This document shows positions 15,907-25,736 of a stretch of DNA of 64,000 nucleotides, in pieces. The position numbers and the translations under genes are program-made. The number at the start of each line of letters is the position of its first letter. Positions within the stretch are counted from its first letter, which is position 1. The DNA comes from Capsulimonadaceae bacterium (lineage in GTDB: Bacteria; Armatimonadota; Armatimonadia; Armatimonadales; Capsulimonadaceae): NCBI GenBank assembly GCA_031292625.1, contig JARLGU010000053.1:62001-126000 (forward strand), in the 5' to 3' direction. The notes under the pieces are model-generated. The model searched no databases and was not told the origin of the DNA. It saw nothing but the letters and a program-made list of their open reading frames with translations.

Positions 15907-16106
15907 GAAATATTCCTTTGCTCATCATCACTGGGCTCGCAAACCAAGCCCGAACGAAGCGCTCAATCCACTCATCTTCATAAGGCCACGGTATTCTGCC
16001 AGGCGCTTCGCCTGCGCGGATATCCAGCGGCTTGCTTGCTCGCCGGAAGCTCCGCCTGGTTCCCCGGATACCGTGCTCCAGGGAACGTTTTCTTCTTGAA
16101 GGCAAC

Positions 16107-18092
16107 CTACGATCCCGTAAAGTACCCCGTCGTCGCAGCGTAAAGGTAGCTGCCGCCATTCGGATTTGCGTCAGGATTGGTAGCGTGCTGCGTATCCTTA
16201 TACGGTCCCGGAACGTCCGCCGAATGCCGGCAGCCAATGCGATAATAGATCACGTGGCTGGACGTCGAGGATAGCCCGAAATGCGACCGCAGGTTGGCCG
16301 TCACCGATATCCCCGTGCCGAGCAGGTTTCCAGTAGGCGACAGGGTGTACTTGTTGGCGAACGTCGGAGTCGTCGAATAGTCTACAACATAGTCGTCGGC
16401 CGTCGACCCCACCGTATTCCACGACAGGATCACATTCGACAACGTTACGCCAGTTGCACTGTATGCAGTCACCGACGAGCCGCCGGAGTTTACCGTGGTC
16501 GTCTTCGCCGTAGGATCGACGGCGAGTTCAGGAGTCGCGTAGCCCTTTGCGACGCCGACGTTCAGCGGCGTCTCTTCGTAGCCAATCGTGCCGGACGTCG
16601 CATCCTCCTGGGCGTAGACCGCGGTGACTTCATAATTGTGGACGTGGTTGTAGGTTACTCCCGGTACGTTTTGAACGACGCCGCTGCCGAGACTGCCGAT
16701 CGCGACGCTAACGGTCGATGTCGAACTCGTACTCGACGTGCTGCTCGTACCGCTGCCCGCGCCGCCGGTCACCGCGTACTTGAAGTACACCGTGCGTACC
16801 TGGCCATCGTCGATGACCCAGTATGTGCCTTGCGGCGCGACGATCTCGGGACCATCCGCGAACAGGGTCGTGATTGTAACAGACGACGTGCTCGAGGTGC
16901 CGCCGCCCAAACCGACGCCGCCTACCGGGGAAGAGTTGTCGCGGTAAACGTTCCATTCCACGATCTTCAGAGGATTAATGTTGCCGTTAGCCCATTGGAC
17001 CCTGACGCCGTAGTTACTCGGATCCGAAATCAACGTAGCGGAACCGAAATTGTTAATCGCTTGAGCCACGACGGAGCCGATTGTCGCGCCGCCGACGTTT
17101 GCGGACGACGCGCCTCTGTTCACAAGGTAGATCAGGAACGCCGCGGCAAGCACAGCCAGAATGATGCCGCCTATGCCGGCGAAGTTACTTTTCTTGTGCG
17201 AATAGTTTGTCGGTCCGCTCGCGATATCGTCTGTTGTGACCACCTGACCGTTGCGCACCGTGTAGGAGGGCATGGTAAAGAGGGCGTGACAACGGTCTTG
17301 CGGGCGTATGCCGGTTCCCCTGTCCTCGATGCCTGCAATCGCGCTATCTTGATCGACGGTGCCGACCTTAATTCGTCCTGTCTCCGCGCCGTTTCGCAGC
17401 ACGATCATGTTCATGCCTACGAAGTAACCGTCACGGGATCCCTTGTTAATCAAGACCTGATCCGGCCCCTGATAATTAAGAACCGTTGCGATCGGCAGGT
17501 TAAACCTCTTGATGCGCTCGACCGCGGCGAAGGCCGCCTTGCGGATTGCTTCGCCGACGTAGGCATCTTCGTCGACCGTCCCGTAGCGGGGCGCTGAAGT
17601 GCCCTGAGCCAGCGCGCCGTTGATCAACTCGCCAGAGGCGACATCGGTGACGCGCACGGCGACAACAACCTGCACCTGGTGCTTATCGTTGCGAGTGATC
17701 GACAATACGTCTCCCGAGACCACTGCGCGAGCGTCCAGGTTCCGGCCCAAGCGCTGAATGTCGACGACGTCCAGGGGGAACTGAAGACCAAGGCTGCTTA
17801 CCGAAGACGCAATCTCGGAGCGCTTGAGCACCTCGATCTTGCGGCCGTCGTTTAGGGTCGTGTTAAACAAGTCTACGTCAAGGGCGTCGGCGGCCTGGCG
17901 GCCAATTTCCGATCCCCCGTATCCCGTATTGTTGTTAAAATCGAGAACGGCCCACAGAATGCTGTTAGATGCACTCTGGGCTTGCGCTATGCGCGAAAGC
18001 CCCAATGTGAGATAGCTCGACGTGAGCACCACCAGTATGGCCAGCACGTAACCGAGAGGTCGAGCCAGCATGTGGGTCTTAATATTGTTCAC
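16107..18092 (-). CDS. CsgG/FlgT-like envelope protein with transmembrane segment and fibronectin-III-like C-terminus
   Basis: The 661-residue product has a signal peptide (hydrophobic 12-35). Residues about 45-190 resemble CsgG/TolB-N-like proteins: 'WAVLDFNNNTGYGG', 'IEVLKRSEIASSVSSLGLQ', 'LGRNLDARAVVSGDVLSI', 'VAVRVTDVASGELI'. Residues about 205-260 resemble the FlgT C-terminal module ('VLINKGSRDGYFVGMNMIVL', 'RIKVGTVDQDSAIAGI'). A transmembrane helix lies near 300-325, and the remaining half has fibronectin-III-like strands ('VILSWNTVGSTADDYVVDYS') with Ser/Thr-rich linkers. CsgG proteins build export channels for curli, but the lipobox and the extra domains differ here, so a secretion role is inferred. 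Start is GTG at 18092 with AGGAGG 11 bases upstream. It lies 189 bases below the smaller giant-protein gene. Confidence 0.72.
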   Translation of the reverse strand: MNNIKTHMLARPLGYVLAILVVLTSSYLTLGLSRIAQAQSASNSILWAVLDFNNNTGYGGSEIGRQAADALDVDLFNTTLNDGRKIEVLKRSEIASSVSSLGLQFPLDVVDIQRLGRNLDARAVVSGDVLSITRNDKHQVQVVVAVRVTDVASGELINGALAQGTSAPRYGTVDEDAYVGEAIRKAAFAAVERIKRFNLPIATVLNYQGPDQVLINKGSRDGYFVGMNMIVLRNGAETGRIKVGTVDQDSAIAGIEDRGTGIRPQDRCHALFTMPSYTVRNGQVVTTDDIASGPTNYSHKKSNFAGIGGIILAVLAAAFLIYLVNRGASSANVGGATIGSVVAQAINNFGSATLISDPSNYGVRVQWANGNINPLKIVEWNVYRDNSSPVGGVGLGGGTSSTSSVTITTLFADGPEIVAPQGTYWVIDDGQVRTVYFKYAVTGGAGSGTSSTSSTSSTSTVSVAIGSLGSGVVQNVPGVTYNHVHNYEVTAVYAQEDATSGTIGYEETPLNVGVAKGYATPELAVDPTAKTTTVNSGGSSVTAYSATGVTLSNVILSWNTVGSTADDYVVDYSTTPTFANKYTLSPTGNLLGTGISVTANLRSHFGLSSTSSHVIYYRIGCRHSADVPGPYKDTQHATNPDANPNGGSYLYAATTGYFTGS

Positions 18093-18281
18093 TCTGACGA
18101 AATCCTCCTGAGAGTCCCGAAACCTTACGCGCTAACAAGCAGCCGCGAATTGCCGCCGCGTGCCATACAAGCCTCCGCCGAAGCTAACCGAGATCATCCA
18201 TTCACGATCCGCATCCGGTTTTCCTGCTTGATGCGCAGCGGTCCAATATGCTTTCTTTATCGATCAATTCATTGCGATCTA

Positions 18282-21200
18282 CTAGGAGCCCGGATTTGGG
18301 ATCTGCAGCGTGCAGGGGCTTGTTGCGTAGAGCCAGTATCCAATGAACGGTTTAAAGGGTGTGACGTCGGAGCCCGCCGTGTCCAACACAGTCGTCACGT
18401 ACTGCCAACTGCCCGTATCGAACGTATAAATGTACGGACTGATGAGCCCAACTCCGTCTGACGTCGCAGACGCCCAGGTGACCTGGTTGCTGTTGCTGTC
18501 AAGCACGGAGATATGCTCGCCGAAGACATTCGCGGCCCATGGGCTGCCGATCAAGTTCCAACCAGCGTACAGTTGGATCGTCGCCGGAGTCGCTTCCGCG
18601 CTGAGCGCCGTATACGTCCCGAGAACCGGGATCGTAGTGGTCTCATAGGTCGACGTGCTGAACGGATTCACGAAACGAACCCAGAAGCCGTGCCCGCGAG
18701 CCGTGCCGCTGGACGTCGAGACCCACGCCTGACTCGATGCATCCCACATGTCGATGATCTGCGTCGAAGTAAACGCGCCGCCGAACCTGTCTCTTAAGAG
18801 CAGGCTATCCGTAAAGTCGTACGGCAGCGCCAACATCTGCAAGCCATAGGGATTTGAGGTGGCGGACGGATAGTTCGGATTGGTAGCCGTCGAGAAGCCG
18901 CTAAAGCCCGTATCGTACGACGGCGTCAGTGCAAGGTCCGCATTGTATGTATTCGAGGAGCTAACCGTCACCGTCGCGCTGGGCGCTGTCGTGTAACGGA
19001 ACGCAGGCGAAGTCACCGTAAGCGTATAGGCCGTGCCGCTCGACGTAAACGGCACATTGCTGATCATATAATTGTATGTGCCGGTCCCCGTCCCGCTGGC
19101 GTACGTTCCTTCGGGCGAGACCCACGTCAAGTTACTCGCGGCGTAGTCGTTGCCGCTCGCATCCGTAAACGTCACGGTCGGCTTCGGCAGCTTGCTCGTG
19201 CCGCTCGAGTCGAGCAGTCCATGGTCGCTGTTATACCAAGTCGTCGCGGAAGAGATGAATCCGTAGACCGTTCCAATACTGGTCGACGATGTCGGCGTCA
19301 TCACAACCGCCACCGGGTAGGTTTCGATCGTGCCGTTGAGCGAGTATCCGGACGACGTAATGGTAACGTTGCCGGAAACAGTCTGGTAGCCAGTCGCCTT
19401 CGCCGTAAAGGCATAGGTGTTTGGCGCAAGCTTGATCGACCCGGTGAGCCCGTCGGTTGTCCCGTCTGGCGAGAACGTGTTGGAGCCGATCGTCACGCTG
19501 TAGCCGGAGGTCAATGGAATGGCGGCATCGCCATTCGTCGAGTCTTCGAGTTGGAACCACACGGGGACCGACGCCGTCAACGCGACCGGGATCGGCATCG
19601 TCAGCCACTGGCTGGTCGTGATCGCATTGTACTGCGCCTGCGTCAGGACCTTATCCGAGCCGATGTAGTAGCCAGCCGACGGCGAGACCGTATAATACTG
19701 GGGCGTTGTCAAAGCCGATGAGTCGTATGTCGCGTAGTTTTGCGTCGTTGTCACGACGACCGTGTAAGTTCCCGGGACCACGCCGGTTGCGGTCGCGAGG
19801 CCGGAGACGTTCGTAACGGCCGAATAGAGCGGATTCGACTCTGTGGTGTCCGTGCCGAGGTAGAGCGTGACCGTCGCGCCATTCACTGCGGCTTTTGTCG
19901 AACCGTCGGTAATCGTGAAGCTAACCGAAACCTCGGGCTCGTAAATCGACGCGCTATATGTCCGGTAGTCGCCGCCGTGCACCGAATAAGTGGTACCAGA
20001 GGCCTGGCTCAGCGTATTCAGGTAGCCGAGTTTCTTAACCGCTCCAATCGCATATTGTCCCGGTGGCAACCCGCTGATTAAATAGTTGCCGCTGCTATCC
20101 GTCGTCGCGGTATAGTACGTCCCCGAGGTGGAGACGCCGCTCGAATTCGTGGCGGCCGGCGACAAAGTCGCACGCACGGTTGCCCCGGCGATCGGCTGAG
20201 CGCCCGTTCCGGAGCTCGTAATCGTGCCGCTAATCCGGCCCGTGCGCAAAACGCAGACTAGATTATGAAGGATCCCCGTCCGGACGTTATTAGACTCGAA
20301 AGCAGGCTCGCGCGCCGCGCTCGCCATCGGTCCGCGCTGCATGGCCTGTGATAGGTCTTCAAGGCCGAATGAGCTGTAGACCGCGATCTTTGCGCCGGCT
20401 GGATTCGTAACGCCGTTGCCAAGGAAGTTCGCCAGCGGATCGCCCGTATAGACAAGCGCCACATGCCCGCCGGCCGAGCCCGCCGTCGCCGTTTCAATTT
20501 CCACCGTGGTGCCGGAGCCGACCGTGAACTCGTCCTGATAATCGACGTTGCTCGGATCCGCGCCAAAACCGTTTAGACTGCCGTCGGCGTAAGCATCGCC
20601 ATCAGAGGCGCTTATAATCCCGTGGTAATTGTACCAGTAGTTGCTAATAACGTTCGGAAGCGCCGACGGCGCAACATATGTTGTGCTCCAGGAGCCAGAG
20701 TTTTCAACGCTCCGGTCAAAGCCGGAGTGCACTTGCCCGCCGAACGCAGAATTAACGAACGCATCCGTACTGATATAGTGATACTTGCCAGTGCTTGGCG
20801 TCAGAGCGAACGCCCCGCTCGTGCCGCTCGTTGTATCGGACTTGAACGTCGCGCCAAGATACGAGTTGTAAAGAGTGTTCGACGCAGTCCCCGCCGTGGT
20901 CAACGAATTACCGACATCTTCACCTTCGACCAGCAGCCGTCCGCCGCCCTGAAGGAACGTGATCAGATTCGTCTGAACGCTCATGTCAGCAAGGGTGCCG
21001 GACTCGACGAACTCATCCCCCGTAAACGGCGACACCCAGAGGACGCACGCGTTGGACACGACTACGTTGTTGCCAGCCGTGTATGCCGGCGCCGCGGTGC
21101 TCGTTCCCGCCGCTAGCGTAATCGTCGTCGACAGCGTTGTGGTCGCCCCCGTTGTAACAACGACCGATTGGGTAACCGTCGCATAGCCCGTCGCGACAAC

Positions 21201-24200
21201 GGAGAGAGATGTCGCCTCGATCGGCACGTTGTTGAGCGTGAATGCTTGCGCCGACGTACTGCTTATCGAAACCGAAGTTGAAACGCCGCCCATGGAGATC
21301 GTCACGGTCGTCGCGCTGGTAGGCGCTGAAGCGAGGGCGACAGACCCCGTAACCGTGCCGACGGCGGTCGGATCGGGGAACGGTTGCGTCACGACGCTTG
21401 GCGCATAGGCGCTCAGGACGTCCGACGTGACCGGGCCCCTGCTCAGGATGCGCCAGAGGTCATACAGCTGCGAGTCGATAACCGGCGAGCCAGGCTGCGA
21501 GTTTACGACATCGTCGTAAACGTTGTCGGAATACGTATCGCTTGACGTGCTCCCATTTCTCGCGACCGATGTGATCGCCGACATCTGATTGAGCCCGTAT
21601 ACGCTCCCTTCATTCGTCTTGTCTACATACGAGTTGACCCCGAGGCCGTTCGCGTAAGGCGGGCTAAACACGTTGTCGGCCATAATATCGCGATAAAGAT
21701 ACACTATTTCCCCGGCCGCGATAGCGCCAACCGTATCGTTGCACGAATCCACCAATGGCGTAACGGTCGGCCACACCGCCGCGAAATTAACACCTGCGGT
21801 ATACGTCATTCCAAAGTCCGGCAGGTTTGCCGGCGGGCGCATCGTGATTGGGAAGCCATTCGGAAAGTTAGTACTGTCGATGTTCGTGTTGCCGTCGTAG
21901 AAGCCGCCGGCCGGGAACGAGTTCGAACGATAAAGTTGGGTTGTGTAGAGCTTGTCGTTGAAAGTTGTTTCGATGTCCGTAAAGTAGGACTCCGCCCCAA
22001 AAATCTTCGACGGAACGTTTAGCAGGCTCGTGCTGGTCGTCGTCGAGCCAAATCGGCCGCCAAAGAACTTCTGCGGCAGCATATGGTCGTTGACGACCAG
22101 GATCGAATTCGTCGGCGAGAACGACGCCGTGGTAAAGCCGCTGACGTTGTCATAGATTCGCCAGTCAAGCGCCGCGCCTTGATAGCCAGCCCCGGTGTTG
22201 TAAATGGAGACCGGATATTTCGCGTTGTTATAGGCGATCAGGTCAAGATAGAAATCACTGGGCGTCGGAGGAGTCGCGAGCGTCGACATGTACAAGACGC
22301 CGCCGCCCACGCTCTGCTTTTCGTATAGGGTGATGGTTGTCGCGGATGGATCGTAGGTATGGTTCGTCGCGACCGTGCCATCGAACTGAATCATGATCGT
22401 GCCATACCCGGCCGCCGTAGACGTCTGCGGCGTGTAGTAGGGCTCCGGATACGTTGAGGTGCCGATCACCTGAACGTAGTCGGCGTTTGTGCCATCGGTA
22501 ATCTGAAGGATATCTCCCGTCCGGAAGCCGGTTATCGTGTTGACGTACAGGACCCCGGTATTGCCGACACTCGTCTTGAACGCGCTGCCAACCGGAACGA
22601 TCCCGCTTGTGCTGGCCTGCAAGGGATACATGGGCGCCCAGTAGGACGGCGGCGTGTTGGACCGGCCGGACCAGAGTCCGGCATCGCTCTCGCCCGGCCA
22701 ATAATCAGGCGTGACATAGTTGTAAATATTGGTGCTATCGAAAGTCGTCGATGCCGAGGCCGTCTCCAGGTCCGTCTCTTCAGTAAGGTCTGGTCCCTCC
22801 GTGGGATTGCCGCTCGAATCAAACGATTGCTTTAGCGAAAGGTTGGCGAAATTCGGCCGCGATGTGCCGCTGCCCGTTGCAGAGGCATTGCTCAGCTTCG
22901 CAATAATCGGATTGTTGATATTAAGCGCCTGGCAGTCGATTTCGTTTCCAGTCCAGTCAAACGTGCGACTGAAGATCCGGTACAGCGTGACGACGGGCGC
23001 CGTAGTCGAACCTGGCGCTCCGAACGCTTCCCACGTCGGATCATAGATCGAAACGAAGTTTCCGGCCGTACTGTAGCTGACGGTCGTGACGAGGCTAACC
23101 ATGAGCGCGCCGGTGCCGCTTGCGCCCACTGGCATGATGGCGATGGTATCGCCTGGCCGGAAGATCGTGCCAACCACCGTGAGCTTCGTAGAGCCCTTGC
23201 CGGCGTCACTCTTCAGACTATCGCTATAAGCCTTAGGACCGCTCGTATAGTCGGTCAGGCTGCACAATCTCGCCGTATAAGAGCCGAGCGGATGCACTGT
23301 GAGGCTTGTTCCTGCATTGGACGTGTTGGAGCTTATATCCTCGCCAGCACCCGAGTTCCAGTACATTGATCCTACGAGAGTCGCTTCATCGTCCTCACCC
23401 ACGATAATCCGCTCATCGTTGGTCCCGATCGCATCTTCAAGGCCGTAATACCACCGCGAAAACACCTTGTGCTCAAGATGGGACGCATCCTGGTATTTGC
23501 TGTCCGGATCCTTAATCTGCAACCAAACGGAATTAATGCCGGTCTGGCGTTCGCTCAAGCGAGCGACGATGTTGATCTTGCTTCCCGGCAGAGCGTACTT
23601 CGTCGCGGAGCCTTGCGCGTTTGCGCTCTCGATCCGGAAGATCTCGGACGTCGACTCATCGTAGCGGAGCAACGTCGGGGGGTTCGTATCGAACAAGCGC
23701 GAAACGCTAATTTCGAGGTTGCTGCTTTCCGTCGTGCCCGCCGCGGGAACCTGATCGACGCCCGCAGGAGACAGGAAAGTGCTGGCAATCGACCCCGTCG
23801 GGTAGTTGTCCGGGCCGTTGTCGATGTGAACCTCGGCCGGATTGGACGGCGTGCCGGCGAAGTAGTCGAGCGCATTATTCGTATTGTTATAGCGCACGAG
23901 GCCGTTGACCGGATTGTCGAAGTTATTGTTCGAGATAAAGCGATCCGACGAATAGACGACCATCGGATACGTCACGAGGGTCGAAACCGACGGCTGAAAA
24001 TGATTGTAGTCTTGCGGCGCGACGGAGGTCGCGGAAAGGATCGTAGACGACGAAGTCACCGATTGACTGAAATACTTGTTCGTGTCCAGCGGGTCACTCG
24101 AGTCTACTTGCGTGGCCGCATTCGTGCCATAGCTATAGTTGCCGTTTGAATCGCTGTTGTTCTGGTTCTCGGTGCTGACAATGGCGCGGTACGAGGTAGA

Positions 24201-25439
24201 GTCGGCGCTATTGACCTGCGAATCGCTCGATTCATCGGCGCGCACGTAGTAAATGTGGTACTTGGAGCTGCCGGATGTCGCCAGGCGCAGAGACGAGAAG
24301 AAGATGTACAGCCGGTAGCCATCGGAGTTGAGCAGCGAGTTCGTCGTACTCCTGGACCACGAGGGAGTGATGTTGCTGTTCGCCGTATAGTTCGTGGTCG
24401 TATTGTCGGTGAGCTGGCTCCAGCGGCTCCCGCCCAGGTTCATCACGTAGACCTGGCGTATCGTCCCTGATCCGGACGCCGTGAACTCTCCGTTCGAGTG
24501 CGTCCAGCCGGTCGACGTGCTGTCAAAGGCGATAAAGTTGCCGTCGGGCGAAAACGAAGGATCCAGGTCGTCGGACGGGGTCGTATTGTTATCGTACGTG
24601 AGCTGCGTAACCGCGCCGGATCCGGAAAGCGATACAGAGTAGAGCTGCCGTCCCGTCGTAACGCCCGACGCCGCGCCAGAGAAAACAATCGTCGTACTGG
24701 ACGCCGTGGGATGCTGAACTGTCAGATTGGCACTCGCGCCAAACGGAGTTGGGATCTGCTGTACGCCGGAAAGAACGTAGCCTGACGAAGTAGACAGAGT
24801 TGCCGAGTAGAGAAAATAGTCCCCCGTCGCAGTCGGCGACTGGGCAAAAATGAGGCGGCTAACATTGCTGCCAACAAACGCCGGATAGCGCTGGCTGCTC
24901 GTACTATACAGCGACGGAGTAATCAGGGTTAAGCTGCTCGCATCTCCCTGCGCATCGATCGCGTAAAGGTGAAATAGCGCGCTAGGCGTCGCGTTGGTCG
25001 CGCTCGTACGGTTCGATGCAAATACGATAAACGATTCATCAGGCGACCAGACCGGATCCAGATTGGTGGGCAGCGTCGACGCATTCGTGTATGCGGCCAG
25101 GGCTGTTGAATAGCCGTACGTCGCCAGGGTGTAATCAGAGCTTTGGACAACCGAGTTAAAAGTGGTATTGGACGAGGGATCGTAAGGATTGCGAAGTCCA
25201 TTGGACGTCCTGCCGGGCGTCGCCAGGGCATCGCTTGCGATCGGCGCCTGCGTCGCGCGGATCGCCCTGCTCGCCGCCGCATCCGCGATCACAGGGTTGA
25301 GATCGGAAACGAACGGAGTCTTGAGGCGATTGTAGTCCTTTGCCCAAACAGCCTCGCCGCTGACGGACATTGCGGCAAGCATCAGGCAAATCAACCAAAC
25401 AACTCGTTTGACGACGTTATCAAATCCGACGAAACTCAT
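18282..25439 (-). CDS. Giant exported repeat protein, smaller paralogue (about 2385 residues)
   Basis: After a signal peptide the mature protein begins with DYNRLKTPFV. Residues about 100-560 hold WD40/TolB-like propeller blades ('DPVWSPDESFIVFASNRTS', 'DPSFSPDGNFIAFDS'). A middle part carries Ig-like strands ('IVARLSERQTGINSVWLQI'). Next is a GATase/ThuA-like domain ('CVLWVSPFTGDEFVE', 'FLQGGGRLLVEGEDVG') without an obvious catalytic triad. From about nucleotide 20250 to 18900 come roughly four carboxypeptidase-regulatory-like modules ('TDSSGNYLISGLPPGQYAI'). A C-terminal domain of about 195 residues has 'LYAGWNLIGSPW' and 'PFKPFIGYWLYA'. The ATG at 25439 begins the signal peptide; a frame extension of nine codons is ignored. 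A promoter lies at 25655-25683. It is paralogous end to end with the next gene upstream. Function is unknown; a cell-surface or matrix role is inferred. Confidence 0.85.
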   Translation of the reverse strand: MSFVGFDNVVKRVVWLICLMLAAMSVSGEAVWAKDYNRLKTPFVSDLNPVIADAAASRAIRATQAPIASDALATPGRTSNGLRNPYDPSSNTTFNSVVQSSDYTLATYGYSTALAAYTNASTLPTNLDPVWSPDESFIVFASNRTSATNATPSALFHLYAIDAQGDASSLTLITPSLYSTSSQRYPAFVGSNVSRLIFAQSPTATGDYFLYSATLSTSSGYVLSGVQQIPTPFGASANLTVQHPTASSTTIVFSGAASGVTTGRQLYSVSLSGSGAVTQLTYDNNTTPSDDLDPSFSPDGNFIAFDSTSTGWTHSNGEFTASGSGTIRQVYVMNLGGSRWSQLTDNTTTNYTANSNITPSWSRSTTNSLLNSDGYRLYIFFSSLRLATSGSSKYHIYYVRADESSDSQVNSADSTSYRAIVSTENQNNSDSNGNYSYGTNAATQVDSSDPLDTNKYFSQSVTSSSTILSATSVAPQDYNHFQPSVSTLVTYPMVVYSSDRFISNNNFDNPVNGLVRYNNTNNALDYFAGTPSNPAEVHIDNGPDNYPTGSIASTFLSPAGVDQVPAAGTTESSNLEISVSRLFDTNPPTLLRYDESTSEIFRIESANAQGSATKYALPGSKINIVARLSERQTGINSVWLQIKDPDSKYQDASHLEHKVFSRWYYGLEDAIGTNDERIIVGEDDEATLVGSMYWNSGAGEDISSNTSNAGTSLTVHPLGSYTARLCSLTDYTSGPKAYSDSLKSDAGKGSTKLTVVGTIFRPGDTIAIMPVGASGTGALMVSLVTTVSYSTAGNFVSIYDPTWEAFGAPGSTTAPVVTLYRIFSRTFDWTGNEIDCQALNINNPIIAKLSNASATGSGTSRPNFANLSLKQSFDSSGNPTEGPDLTEETDLETASASTTFDSTNIYNYVTPDYWPGESDAGLWSGRSNTPPSYWAPMYPLQASTSGIVPVGSAFKTSVGNTGVLYVNTITGFRTGDILQITDGTNADYVQVIGTSTYPEPYYTPQTSTAAGYGTIMIQFDGTVATNHTYDPSATTITLYEKQSVGGGVLYMSTLATPPTPSDFYLDLIAYNNAKYPVSIYNTGAGYQGAALDWRIYDNVSGFTTASFSPTNSILVVNDHMLPQKFFGGRFGSTTTSTSLLNVPSKIFGAESYFTDIETTFNDKLYTTQLYRSNSFPAGGFYDGNTNIDSTNFPNGFPITMRPPANLPDFGMTYTAGVNFAAVWPTVTPLVDSCNDTVGAIAAGEIVYLYRDIMADNVFSPPYANGLGVNSYVDKTNEGSVYGLNQMSAITSVARNGSTSSDTYSDNVYDDVVNSQPGSPVIDSQLYDLWRILSRGPVTSDVLSAYAPSVVTQPFPDPTAVGTVTGSVALASAPTSATTVTISMGGVSTSVSISSTSAQAFTLNNVPIEATSLSVVATGYATVTQSVVVTTGATTTLSTTITLAAGTSTAAPAYTAGNNVVVSNACVLWVSPFTGDEFVESGTLADMSVQTNLITFLQGGGRLLVEGEDVGNSLTTAGTASNTLYNSYLGATFKSDTTSGTSGAFALTPSTGKYHYISTDAFVNSAFGGQVHSGFDRSVENSGSWSTTYVAPSALPNVISNYWYNYHGIISASDGDAYADGSLNGFGADPSNVDYQDEFTVGSGTTVEIETATAGSAGGHVALVYTGDPLANFLGNGVTNPAGAKIAVYSSFGLEDLSQAMQRGPMASAAREPAFESNNVRTGILHNLVCVLRTGRISGTITSSGTGAQPIAGATVRATLSPAATNSSGVSTSGTYYTATTDSSGNYLISGLPPGQYAIGAVKKLGYLNTLSQASGTTYSVHGGDYRTYSASIYEPEVSVSFTITDGSTKAAVNGATVTLYLGTDTTESNPLYSAVTNVSGLATATGVVPGTYTVVVTTTQNYATYDSSALTTPQYYTVSPSAGYYIGSDKVLTQAQYNAITTSQWLTMPIPVALTASVPVWFQLEDSTNGDAAIPLTSGYSVTIGSNTFSPDGTTDGLTGSIKLAPNTYAFTAKATGYQTVSGNVTITSSGYSLNGTIETYPVAVVMTPTSSTSIGTVYGFISSATTWYNSDHGLLDSSGTSKLPKPTVTFTDASGNDYAASNLTWVSPEGTYASGTGTGTYNYMISNVPFTSSGTAYTLTVTSPAFRYTTAPSATVTVSSSNTYNADLALTPSYDTGFSGFSTATNPNYPSATSNPYGLQMLALPYDFTDSLLLRDRFGGAFTSTQIIDMWDASSQAWVSTSSGTARGHGFWVRFVNPFSTSTYETTTIPVLGTYTALSAEATPATIQLYAGWNLIGSPWAANVFGEHISVLDSNSNQVTWASATSDGVGLISPYIYTFDTGSWQYVTTVLDTAGSDVTPFKPFIGYWLYATSPCTLQIPNPGS
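21080..21370 (-). other. Extra beta-sandwich module found only in the smaller giant protein
   Basis: About 90 residues ('GTVTGSVALASAPTS...VVATGYATVTQSVVV') of carboxypeptidase-regulatory type interrupt the boundary just before the GATase-like domain. The larger paralogue has only a short linker at the equivalent place ('PVPGDANNPDQNYNN'). Edges are approximate. Confidence 0.6.
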
Positions 25440-25654
25440 GTTATTGTCTCTCAACGGCCGAGGCACGCAACAGATGAGCCCTTTGGCCCAAGGGGAAGCT
25501 GCAGCATTAGATACGTCAGGGAGGTTATGGCTTCAATCAAGCATCGGCCTATGCGCGACTTCGTTCCAGTTTGGGACCGCCGCTAAGACGATCGAGCGAC
25601 ACACAGCCCAAAACGGGCTGCCTTTCATCTCGCGGTTACCAGGCATCCGCAATC

Positions 25655-25683
25655 ATTATAACACACGGACAAATGTAAGGCAA
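25655..25683 (-). promoter_or_regulatory. Promoter of the smaller giant-protein gene
   Basis: Minus strand TTGCCT (25678-25683), 17-base spacer, perfect TATAAT (25655-25660). The -35 overlaps the outer base pairs of the terminator hairpin of the upstream gene. The leader to the ATG at 25439 is about 210 bases and shows no other gene. Confidence 0.7.
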
Positions 25684-25710
25684 GCCCCTCGCGTCATGGC
25701 GAGGGGCTTG
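25681..25710 (-). terminator. Terminator hairpin of the larger giant-protein gene
   Basis: CAAGCCCCTCGC (25681-25692) pairs perfectly with GCGAGGGGCTTG (25699-25710) around a 6-base loop, 26 bases after the stop codon at 25737. Only a weak T-rich tail (CCTTACATTTG) follows. Confidence 0.65.
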
Positions 25711-25736
25711 AGCATCTTGTCAGCTATGCAATTGCG

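Noticed and set aside
16281-17597. 438-codon open frame on the plus strand
   Set aside because: It lies wholly antisense to the CsgG-like gene and its translation is Arg-rich with no domain; a by-product of GC-rich codon use.
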